64,000 bases of DNA from Ryuthela nishihirai. Its lineage: Eukaryota; Arthropoda; Arachnida; Araneae; Heptathelidae. The notes under the pieces were generated by a model. That model saw only the letters and a list, made by a program, of their open reading frames with translations. It was not told where the DNA came from and made no database searches. Position numbers and translations under genes: made by a program. Of this stretch, positions 28,501 to 40,500 are shown piece after piece (the first letter of the stretch is position 1; every line of letters starts with the position of its first letter). The stretch covers positions 53,282,613 through 53,346,612 of the forward strand of contig JAWZYU010000024.1 of NCBI GenBank assembly GCA_038380435.1, written 5' to 3'.

Positions 28501-31500
28501 GCCCATGTCGTTTATTAGATAAGTATTTAAAAATATATATTTATAGGAAATAAGAAAATGTTTATAATAAGCAATAATTGCAATAGACAATCATATTTCA
28601 CATTTTTTGTAATTAAATAAAGTTTCGGGAGGGGGAGGGGGAAAAATTTCGTTTCTCTCTGTATCGTATTTATTATCGCACCGGCCCTGTTTATAGATGT
28701 AAGAAAAAAATAAATCGGTAGACAATGTTCATTTTCCTTAAAAGAAAAGTGTTTAGATCTGAATTAATTTATAAAAGTAAAGCATAATCTCTAAAATCAC
28801 GAAATAAATCTTTTTTCAGGTTACCTGTATCCGACTCGGATGACCATAGGACAAGATGGCCGATTGCTGGTCAACTTTAGGACTGAAACTCGCTTCCGAG
28901 GCCAATTTGTATTAAGCCATCCAGGTAAGGAACACTAAAAAAACTTTATTTTTCAACTTCGATATCTTTAGAACTTAATTGAAAGGAAAAACTCCATATC
29001 ATAATCAGCATTCTATGCGCAGTCGAATATACAAATAGTCTGTAATACAGGGTGGGTGTTCATAATGTCTCAGCTCACTTATAGATGGATGTAGAAACAC
29101 TGTGGTTAGAGGGTAGTGACTCCAGCATTCATAGGGAGCACAACTACTTATCCAATGTTTCAAGTTTGTTACTTGGCACAGCAGCTATTCGGCAAGGTGG
29201 CTGTGTGCTACCAGTGGATTCAAATTTGTGGTAGTCGCTCAAAAAAGTATCCGAACACTACGGTTGATTACAAAATTCAGAAAAAATATCTGGCAACGAT
29301 TTTTTTTTTTTTGGAAATTAGTGATCTGGCAACCTTCGCGTCACGTGATTACAAAATTCAGGAAAAATATCTGGAGCGTGTACAGCAACTGCACACGCTC
29401 AATATTTCCGTGAGTGAGCCCACATGATCCAGGTCTTTGTGAGCTCACACGATCCAATGTGCTGTGAACATTAACCGCAACCGCTCCAGTTTGCTGTGAA
29501 CGGTAACTGCACACGCTCAATATTTCCGTGAGTGAGCCCACACGATCCAGGTCTTTGTGAGCTCACACGATCCAATGTGCTGTGAACATTAACCGCAACC
29601 GCTCCAGTTTGCTGTGAACGGTAACTGCACACGCTCAATATTTCCGTGAGTGAGCCGACACGATCCAGGTCTTTGTGAGCTCACACGATCCAATGTGCTG
29701 TGAACATTAACCGCAATCGCTCCAGTTTGCTGTGAACGGTAACTGCACACGCTCAATATTTCCGTGAGTGAGCCCACACAATCCAATGTGCTGTGAACAT
29801 TAACCGCAACCGCTCCAGTTTGCTGTGAACGGTGAACTATACTGGCAACCTTCGTGTCACGTGACACGAAAGTTGCCAGATCACTCATTTCTAAAAAAAA
29901 TCGTTGCCAGATATTTTTCCTGAATTCTGTAATCAACCGTAGTGTTCGGATACTTTTTTGAGCGACTGTACCATCAGCGAATACCCTCAGATGACGGGAG
30001 TTTTGGAAAAAAAAATAAATTGACAGAATTCCTCTTGAAGTCGAACAACTCTGTTCAGATTTCTTTACAAAATCACGTACTTCACTTTCTTTCTGGAAGA
30101 CGACTTTGTTTACTAATATTGCGCGCCATACGTCCATTACGTTCCCCGATCGCGCATTGTTGTAAACTTAAAGGATCACCCCTTTTTCCTGTTCGTCCGT
30201 ATTCTTCGCACATTGTTTTCATGTTCAGACATCACATGAAAATAAGGCAGGGCTATATGAACACCCTGTAAATTCCCTTTCTACATTTCGCTTTCTATAA
30301 TTCTGCTTTTAATCCGCCCTCTGCATTTGCAGGCACAGGTCTAACATCGATGGTGATGGCTCCTGATCAACCTGACCTGACCTTCACCCTTGAACTCGTT
30401 CGAAGCGAACCAACCTACGCTCAGCCCGAGCAAGAATGGCACATCGTCTCGGATTATGCGGTAAGTATCCGGAATCCTTTTATCGCATTACAAAACGTAC
30501 TAGCAAAATCATTATGTACATATATATTTTTGTATGTTCTGTTGAGACCGTCAACATGTTCAACTTGCCAGTTTTTATGTAACTATTTTTATTGTATTGT
30601 TTAAGCCTTTTATAATTTATTAATCCGCCTCCCGTGGCCAAGTGGTTAGCGCGCGCTTGACTACTGATCTAAGGGGTCTGGGTTCGAGCCTTGACTACTG
30701 ATCTAAGGGGTCTGGGTTCGAGCCTTGACTACTGATCTAAGGGGTCTGGGTTCGAGCCCCGGGTAAGGCATAGATGTATGTGTCATTTTTCTGCTGAGGT
30801 CCTGCCATCCTCATAGACCCTCTACTATGGCACATAAACTGATAGGTTCCTGTCAGACCACTGAGGCAAGCAGCTGCTTAAGGGAGGTATTTATTGTTTA
30901 TTTATATTATCTACAAAGTTTTTCAGAAAAATAATACACTGAAAAAATATAGTTGTTCAAAAAGACCCCCGAGTAATGCATGGAACTAAATGGAATTTCT
31001 TAATGTGCGGTTTAACGATATTCCAATCAACAGATTTTGTCTGTTTGATGTCCCCTGGCTGAGAGATTAATATTTGCCATTGGAATTAGATTTTTCAAAG
31101 AAGCCTGTTTCAGGGATGATTTCAGTTGTTTTATTTTCGAGAGGCACTATTTTGCCCACAATGGGCTAAATTACCAGGTCGCAAGGACTCGAACTATTCA
31201 GAGAAAGGTAGAACCACTGGACAGTCATTAAGAACTGATGAAACCCCCAATCAAGGCCATCCAGCGTGTTCTTTAACGTGCACAAGGTAGGGGTTCTCCG
31301 GCACACGGAACCACGACTTAAATCCGATGGACGGCGGATTTTCAAGCCCACTGGTATCCTCTTTCTTACCGAGCAGGGTGGTGGTGGTGGGGGGGGCTAG
31401 CGGAAATAAATCCCAAAGCAGGGATAGTTGCAACTCGAACCTGGGAACTGAATTAGGAGATCTGTGCGCTACCGTTGAGCCAAATCCTACACCAATTTGC

Positions 31501-34500
31501 TTTGAGTCGGGTGGTATACGAACCCACGGGACAATGATTTAGTTGATTTTCGGTATGTATTTAAAATCCCGAATAAATTTTAAATGGAATTTGTAAATTG
31601 AGTATGTAAAAAGCTGACATTTGTAGGTCGTTGTCACAACAACAGTAGTTTGTTTCGTCCAGTCAAGTTTCGGTTTAATGGCCAATTTTCATGAAATCTG
31701 AGAATGATTACCAATTTCAGAATCGAGAATATCTGAAAATTGGAACAGGTGGTGCTGCACGGTGTGCAGTTTATTACTCTAAACTAGGGGTTCTCAACGT
31801 GGGGTACACGAACCTCTTGGGTGTACGCGGTAAAAATATTTGGGGTACGCCGTGAGAGCTGAAAAGTCGCTAGATATATGTTACATAATATATATGTTTT
31901 ATCTTATTTCCATTGTTATACTATAACTATAGTTTTATCTATCTATACAAAGGGTACACCAGTTACATCCACATTTCCAGGGGGTATGTGAAGCATAAAA
32001 GGTTGCGAACCACTGATATATATGTTTTATTTTATTCCCATTGTTATACTATAACTATAGTTTTATCTATCTATACAAGGGGTACGACAGTTACATACAC
32101 ATTTCCAGGGGGTACGTGAAGCATAAAAGGTTGAGAACCACTGATATCTATGTTTTATTTTATTCCCATTGTTATACTATAACTATAGTTTTATCTATCT
32201 ATGCAAGGGGTACGCCAGTTACATACACATTTCCTGGGGGTACGTGAAGCATAAAAGGTTGAGAACCACTGATATCTATGTTTCATTCCCATTGTTATAC
32301 TATAACTATAGTTTTATCTATCTATACAAGGGGTACGCCAGTTACATACACATTTCCAGGGGGTACGTGAAGCATAAAAGGTTGCGAACCACTGATATCT
32401 ATGTTTTATTTTATTCCCATTGTTATACTATAACTATAGTTTTATCTATCTATACAAGAAGTACGCCAGTTACATACACATTTCCAGGAGGTACGTGAAG
32501 CATAAAAGGTTGAGAACCACTGATATATATGTTTCATTCCCACTGTTATTCTATAGGTATAGTTTTATCTCTCTATACAAGGCGTACGCCAGTTACATAC
32601 ACATTTCCAGGGGATACGTGAAGCATAACAGGTTGAGAACCACTGATATCTATGTTTTATTTTATTCCCATTGTTATACTATCATCATCATCATCATCAT
32701 CATCCTCAAGCAGCCATGGGCTACGGAGGTCCAACCAGACCATGCAATTTAGTTCTCCAAGCAAGTCTATCCTGAGCTACATCTACTGCATCTGGCCACT
32801 GCACACCAATTCTAACAAGGTCCTGTTTGACATTGTCTGCCCACCGCATCCTAGGTCTCCCCTTCTTTCTGAGGCCTTTAGGCACACTGTTCATAACCCT
32901 ATTCGCCAATCTATAATTATTCATACGGGCAACATGGCCAAACCAACGGAGTCTCTCTCTGCACAATATGCTGCTTAAAGGAGGTTGCAAACTCCTTTTC
33001 CTAATCTCATCATTAGTTACAAAGTTGAACCACCTAATGCCCAAGATACTGCGTAAGCATCTGGAATCAAAAGCATCTAGTTTCCTGTTATCTTGTTTAC
33101 AAAGTGTCCAAGTTTCACTACCATAACTAACCCTAGAAAGAACCAAACTATTATACAGTCTAATTTTAGTCTTTAGGTGTATACGCCTATTTCTCCACAC
33201 TCTCCATAGATTCTTAAAAGTCCCAGCAGCAATCCCTATTCGTCTGTTAATCTCATGCCGCACATCACCATTATCAGTTACATAGCTCCCAAGATAATTA
33301 AACTGTGACACCTGCTCAAGACTGCAACCATTCAGATTAACTGAATCACAACCTGCCTGACCAATTTTCATCACTTTAGTTTTCTCTCTGTTTATAACCA
33401 AACCTACTCTACTACCAGTCTCATCAACAGCTCGAATGAAAGAGTTCATCTCATCAACATCATTTGCCAAAAGGGCTAAATCATCAGCATAATCTAAATC
33501 AGAAATTTTCGTATCTCCAGCCCATTTAAGGCCAAAATCTTTCCCTTGAAGTGAATTTCGCATAACATAATCAATAACCAAGCTAAAGAGAAAAGGAGAC
33601 AAAATGCACCCTTGTCGAACACCAGAAGTAATGCTAAACCAATTGCTACAAGCCTTACCAACTCTCACACACGACTCAGTGTTATTATAGAGAGCTTTCA
33701 TAATGTTAACTAACTTGTCTGGTATACCATATGATTTCACAATCAACCACAAATTATGACGATCAAGAGTCGAAAGCCTTTTTGAAATCAACAAAGCTAG
33801 CAACCAAAGGTTTCTGAAACTCTAAACATTTCTCAAGAATCTGCCTAAGTGAAAATATCTGATCTACACATCCCCTACCACTTCTGAATCCACATTGCTC
33901 ATCACGCAATTGCCTGTCAACCAGATTCTTAATTCTATTAAGCACAATCATGGAAAGAACTTTACCTGGAACAGAGAGTAGGCTGATACCCCTATAGTTA
34001 TCACAAGAACTGCGATCACCTTTTTTGAAAATAGGGATAACAATAGCTCTGGTAAAATCCTTAGGAACCATGCCTTTATCATAAAAGAGATTCAGAATTT
34101 CAGTCATCCAAGTGGTAACCGAAACATTCCCAGCTCTAAGCATTTCCGTAGTAATTTCATCTACCCCTGGGGATTTATGAAGTTTAAGTTTCGAAACAGC
34201 CAAAATAACTTCAGATTGTGTTATAGGGCCAACATTAAAGCCACCAATGGATCTATCATCATTGCAAACAATGGGAGTAGAACTAACTACATTGTTTAGA
34301 ACATCACTGAAATGCTCAGCCCACCTAGCCATGACAGAATCCTCCCCTTCTATAACCTTACCTTGTTTATCCTTCAATCCTTGTATGCCTGTCCGTTTTC
34401 TACCACACAAAACATTAACTATCTGGTACAGCTCTCTGCTGTTGTGCTGTCTAACTGCTTCCTCAGCTTTGTGAGCCAAACCATCAAGCCAAAGATTCTT

Positions 34501-37500
34501 ATCAGCAGCTAACTGATCCTTTACAAGTTTATTAAGGTCTCTGTAATGCTTTCTATTAGGACTAGTAGGGTATTGATTAAGGGCATTCCTGCAGTTCTTT
34601 CTTTCCGAAATAAGCTCAAGAGCCTTATCACTCAGATAATTTTGCCTCTTCTGCTCCTTTTTTCCTAAAAGAGTACTGTTAGTGTCCAAAAAAGCCTGTT
34701 TAAAATGATCCCATTCTTCCTCAACTTCAGTAGTAAGCAAAACATGACTGTCATAATGACTAAGTAACCTATCATGGTAAGCTTTGGCTATAACTGGATC
34801 TTTCAGAGCTTCAGTATTAAAAGTAAATTTTTTAACCCTAGCACAACACTTTTTAAGTTTAAGTTGCAACACACTTTTAACAAGGTAATGGTCAGATCCA
34901 ATTTCAGCTCCCCTATATGCCCTGGTATTCCTAACAGAACTAGTCCATTTGCTGTTAATTAATATGTAATCAATCATATTCTTATGCAGCCCATCAGGTG
35001 AAACCCATGTGTACTTATGTATGTCGCGGTGTTTGTAATAAGTGTTAGTTATTCTGAATCCATTGAGTTTACTTACCTGTAGGAGACGTTGCCCATTGCT
35101 ATTGCAGCTACCAATACCAAAAGGGCCTATTACTCCTCCCCAAAGGTCAGAGTCAGTACCAACTTTGGCATTGAAGTCACCAAGAACAAGGGTAATATCT
35201 CCTTTCTTGACAGAATTCAAAATATCCTGAAGTTGTTCATAAAACCTATCCTTCTCATCCTCATCGGCATCCTCAGTGGGGGCATAACAGCAGATAACAT
35301 TCAAGTCTTTAACGCTTGTCTGAAATTTTGCTGTAAGAAACCTTTCATTAATGCACTCATATCCTAGAAGAGCATCGCTAGCGTGTCTGCTGAGAAGCAG
35401 ACCCACGCCTTGGTGATGCTTATTGTCGTCCCTCCCTGAAAAGAGAAATTTAAGATTATTTTTAAGAATCTGACCTTTATCTGTCCATCTGGTCTCTTGC
35501 AAGCCGAGAATATCTAAATTATAACGGTGGAATTCTTGTGTGAGGACATCAAGAGAAAAAGCTCTGTGCAGAGTCCTCACATTCCAACTACCTATGGAGA
35601 GAAAATGGTTAGTGGGATGTTTAAAGAAACTATGTTTATTGAGAGAGGGAATGCCGACAATATCAAACAGCCCCCTAATCGCAGACATGGGGCAAAGACC
35701 CGTTCCCCCACTACTAAAGGCTGAAGCCATCTACACTGGAAGACTTCCTCCAATGTAGAATTTGACGATGCCAATAGAAGCAAAGAGTTCAGGTGCCTGC
35801 GATGACTTCTGCTCAGGATTATCCACCAGCTGATAAACATATCCTGTGGATCTAGAGAAAAAGCTCTGTGCAGAGTCCTCACATTCCAACTACCTATGGA
35901 GAGAAAATGGTTAGTGGGATGTTTAAAGAAACTATGTTTATTGAGAGAGGGAATGCCGACAATATCAAACAGCCCCCTAATCGCAGACATGGGGCAAAGA
36001 CCCGTTCCCCCACTACTAAAGGCTGAAGCCATCTACACTGGAAGACTTCCTCCAATGTAGAATTTGACGATGCCAATAGAAGCAAAGAGTTCAGGTGCCT
36101 GCGATGACTTCTGCTCAGGATTATCCACCAGCTGATAAACATATCCTGTGGATCTAGAGAAAAAGCTCTGTGCAGAGTCCTCACATTCCAACTACCTATG
36201 GAGAGAAAATGGTTAGTGGGATGTTTAAAGAAACTATGTTTATTGAGAGAGGGAATGCCGACAATATCAAACAGCCCCCTAATCGCAGACATGGGGCAAA
36301 GACCCGTTCCCCCACTACTAAAGGCTGAAGCCATCTACACTGGAAGACTTCCTCCAATGTAGAATTTGACGATGCCAATAGAAGCAAAGAGTTCAGGTGC
36401 CTGCGATGACTTCTGCTCAGGATTATCCACCAGCTGATAAACATATCCTGTGGATCTATTCACTTGGGGCTGTCAACCCACAAACAAAAAGAAAACACAG
36501 CGGAAGATTTTCCCTCCACAAAAGCCCACCAGTGCAGCAAAATCAGGATCCATAATCAAGCTCAGAGCCATATATCTGTCCAGTCCAGTAGGTTTATATG
36601 GTCAGCACCAGGACCCTGTGTGGTTGACCACTCCTCAGCAGGGTAGAAAAAAAAAGAAAAGTAGCCATAGTTGTCCAGATCAGTAGGCCACACTAATCTG
36701 GCAGCCCTCCCCTTCCGTTCACTTCCACAAGAGAGTATCTCTTTTGAAAGTTACTAACGGTCCGCACCACGAGAAGGCGGGGTTGGACATTAGGTGCTAG
36801 GCCTGGCCGGTTCTATGCATCATCACAGGGGATTGGTGCATAGCTCTCCTTCCAGTGACTACCTAGCTACCATTTACAGACCGTTACTATAGTTATAGTT
36901 TTATCTATCTATAACTATAGTTTTATCTATCTATCTCAGATCTCCTACTGTGGCATATAAACTGACAGGCTCCTGTCAGACCTCTGTGGCAAGCAGCTGC
37001 TTGAGGGGTTATTTATTTATTTTTATTTTATACAAGACGTACGCCAGTTACATACACATTTCCAGGAGGTACGTGAAGCATAAAAGGTTGAGAACCACTG
37101 ATATATATGTTTCATTCCCACTGTTATTCTATAGCTATAGTTTTATCTATCTATACAAGACGTACGCCAGTTACATACACATTTCCAGGGGATACGTGAA
37201 GCATAAAAGGTATAGAACCACTGCTCTAAGCAATGTGAGCGAATTTTGGCGAGAAGCAAGCTAGAGGTGTAATAATTTCGCATTTCTGATATCTTGTAAT
37301 GCAGTCAACATTTGAATGTACAGTCGCTCAAAAAAGAATCCGAACACTATGGTTGATTACAGAATTCAGAAAAAATATCTGGCAACGATTTTTTTAGAAA
37401 TTAGCGATCTGACAATCTTCGTGTCACGTGACACGAAGGTTGTCAGATCTGGAGCGTGTGCAGTAACTGCACACGCTCCAGTTTGCTGTGAACGGTAACT

Positions 37501-40500
37501 GGAGCGTGTACAGTTGTTGTACACGCTCCAGATATTTTTCCTGAATTCTGTAATCACGTGACACGAAGGTTGCCAGATCACTCAATTCTAAAAAAATCGT
37601 TGTCAGATATTTTTCTGAATTCTGTAATCAACCATAGTGTTCGGATATTTCTTTGAGCGACTGTACGCAATTCAATTGAATGGATCACCATGATCACTCC
37701 TCCTTTCTGATCCTGTGAAAGAAGACGCTTTAAATAATATCAATACGAATTGAATAACATCCCTGTATATGAAGTCTAAAAACAACACGCGCAAAAGTAT
37801 GCATCTTCAATTAAACGTTCATTATTTTGCTGCAAAATTTAACACCACGTTTAATATCTTTACATACTATTGCTACAAATACACACATATATCACAATGT
37901 GCACTTATAGTGAACTTTTGATAGTGTTGTGAAAAGAAATAATTGTACACGTCATCAGTCTGCTCCTATTTCCCCAGGGACAGCAAAGAGTGATAAATGT
38001 AATCCACTCATCCTTTATAAAGGATTTTTTCAGCTTCCTTTCATATCTGTAAACAAAATCTGTTTGCTTCACGACGCGAACATCTGCCGATTGCTAAATC
38101 TTGAAAAGAGAAGCCAAACGCTTTTCTTTCCGGCGGATGGCGGTATGGCGGACAACGAAAAAAGTTCCTCTACTTTTCTCTACGTGATATTTAAACATAG
38201 TTATCTTTAAACCTATTTACCTAAACATAGTTTCGTATATTTGCTTTCTTACAATAACCTAGATGTCGTGAATGTTGACCTATTGAACAGGTTTCAGAGA
38301 TACGACGAACAGAATCAACTTTGAGAAAGAGAAAAAAAAAGTATGAATGGCCGCTATATTCTGCGCGTTGATCCACGCACACATAAAACCACCTTCTTAT
38401 GTGACATGCGCACAATGGCACCACCTGTCACAGAATGGGGTGCTGTTCCATTAATGGAAGTTCTCTCCCTTTTAGCTGTCGCTTCCGTTTTCATTCACCT
38501 CTGTTCGTTCCTCAGGTGCGTGACTATTCTGGCATCTACCACATCAAGCTCATCCCCTGCACCGTCACGGAAGATGTCGAATACTCGGAGCCGCTCCAGT
38601 GTAACCCACGCGACCCCATCACCTTTGACCTCCACATAAGATTCCAGCAGGTGAGCGATCCCGTGCCGACGGAGTACAGTCTCGACACCCAGCTGCATCT
38701 GATGCGGAAAAGAGCTCTCTGGCTGTCCAATGGCTCCATGGGATTCGGAGAGGATTCCGACGCTTCTTTCATTCCAGGTATCATCCATAAATATCTCGCT
38801 TCTAACTAAACAAATGTTTTGCAAACGGTTTGGAGCAATTTCCACGACATTTAAAACCTGTACCAAATATTGACTTTTTCTTAAACTTCGCGCAAAATAA
38901 TAATAAAATAATTATGCTGTAGTAGCAAATGTACAATCCATAATAGCAACTTAAAAATATGTGCTATTTAATAGTACTGTATACTTAAGCAGTTACGCTT
39001 TCTTTAATTTTCATTTAAGTATTGGATTGTTTTACCTCTGAGCGGCACTTTTTTGCACACCATGGGCTAAATGGCCAGGCCACAAGGACCCCGAAGGCTC
39101 AGAGAAGGTTGGGGGAGGGGACCCACTGAAACAGCTGTTGGGAGACAGATGGTAGCCTCCCGTCAAGGCCATCCAGCTATTCTTTAACGTGCACAGGGTA
39201 TGGCTCTCCCGCACACGGGGCCACGGCTTAACGTCCCATCCGACGGACGGCGGCCTTTTCAAGCCCATCGGTGTCCCCTACTGACCGTGGGCAGGGCGGG
39301 GAAATTTTTCGCAGATAAATCTCAACGCTGACCCAGCTGGGACTCGAACCTGGGAACTAGATTACGAGTCTGGCGTGCTACCGACTGAGCTATCCTTGCC
39401 CCATTTAAGTATTGAGTTCTGTAGAATTACTCAGATATTAAGTCAAATATTTAAAGAAATAAATTATTAAAACGTTTCATATAAAATATTTCGTTTATAA
39501 ATACTTCTATAATGATATAATATTAAAATTATATCTTAACTAGAACTCAGCATTTTACTATCCTAAATGCAAACATTTTTCTTCTATATTTTTTTCCCAT
39601 TTTTTTTTTCTAATTTATATATATTGTAGTAGAAGTAAAACTGCTGGGTTGTTTTACTTCCGACCGGCATTTTTTTTTGTACACAACGGGTTATAGAAGT
39701 ACTTAAAAAGGAAAAATCTTCAAAAATTTTAATATTTACTTTTCAAGTATTTCTACAATTAGTATTTCTACAATCTTCAAAAATTTTAATATTTACTTTT
39801 CAAGTATTTCTACAATTAGTCAATTAAATCTTCAAAAATTTTAATATTTACTTTTCAAGCATTTCTACAATTAGTAGTGTTTCGTCAGTTTTATATATAC
39901 ATTAAAATTGTAATATTATTTATTTTTAGTTATATTCATTATATAATATATATTTAAATGATATAATTTATATGTAATAATAAACATTTCACTGAAAAAT
40001 GACAGTTTTACTACATGTTGAATATTGTTCGTGAACTTCCATGATATTTCAAAAATTTTTTAGCTAACTTTTAACACACTTTCAGAATTCACTATACATA
40101 TTTCCTTGTTTTTTCAGCATATTTTCATAATTATTTATCATTATTTAACCATTCAGCATAATTTTGCGACGACCACACTAAAAGCAAAAAAATGAAACAA
40201 AGCGCTAACTTATTGAACAGCTCGTCAAAAAAATTATTCGATACAGACATGCAATGCAAAACTGCTGCTCGTTTTTATAGATGCTGCTGGGGCGGAAGTG
40301 GCTCAGTCGGTAGCGCGCCAGGCTCGTAATCTGTAGTTCCCAGGTTCGAGTCCCAGCTGGATCAGCGTTGAGATTTATCTCCGCAAAATTCCCCGCCCTG
40401 CCCACGGTCAGTAGGGAACACCGATGGCCTTGGAAAGGCCGCCGTCCGTCGGATGGGACGTTAAGCCGTGGCTCAGTGTGCGGGAGAGCCATACCCTGTG

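Larger units (their letters stand above)
32681..36887 (-). mobile_element. RTE-clade non-LTR retrotransposon, nearly complete, one frameshift
   Basis: The 3' end on the minus strand is a (TGA)n run, plus-strand (ATC)n at 32681-32704, characteristic of RTE elements with a very short 3' UTR. One long ORF encodes an APE-type endonuclease then a reverse transcriptase. The 5' part contains three 302-bp tandem units. The 5' limit near 36887 is where hAT sequence resumes. Confidence 0.85.
31785..37223. mobile_element. Non-autonomous hAT element with amplified right end, hosting an RTE and a SINE2 fragment
   Basis: Left end TAGGGGTTCTCAACGTGGGG, right end AGAACCACTG ending 37223 (inverted repeats of the CAGNGGTTCTCAAC hAT type). 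An 8-bp TSD CTCTAAAC / CTCTAAGC lies at 31777-31784 and 37224-37231, hAT-like in length and form. Between 31905 and 32680 a ~128-bp unit that contains the right end GGTTGAGAACCACTG is repeated about seven times. The RTE (32681 to about 36887) and a truncated SINE2 (36935-37031) are inserted within the array. No transposase. Confidence 0.8.

Noticed and set aside
29589..30137. 182-codon minus-strand ORF
   Set aside because: Most of it is MITE copy 4 read through, with [20 protein letters not shown] repeats that come from the ~115-bp units.
31913..32752. ORFs with [21 protein letters not shown] repeats
   Set aside because: Translation of the ~128-bp hAT right-end units.
35592..36444. Extra short ORFs starting MASAFSSGG upstream of the RTE
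   Set aside because: They are copies of the RTE start within the 302-bp units, not separate genes.
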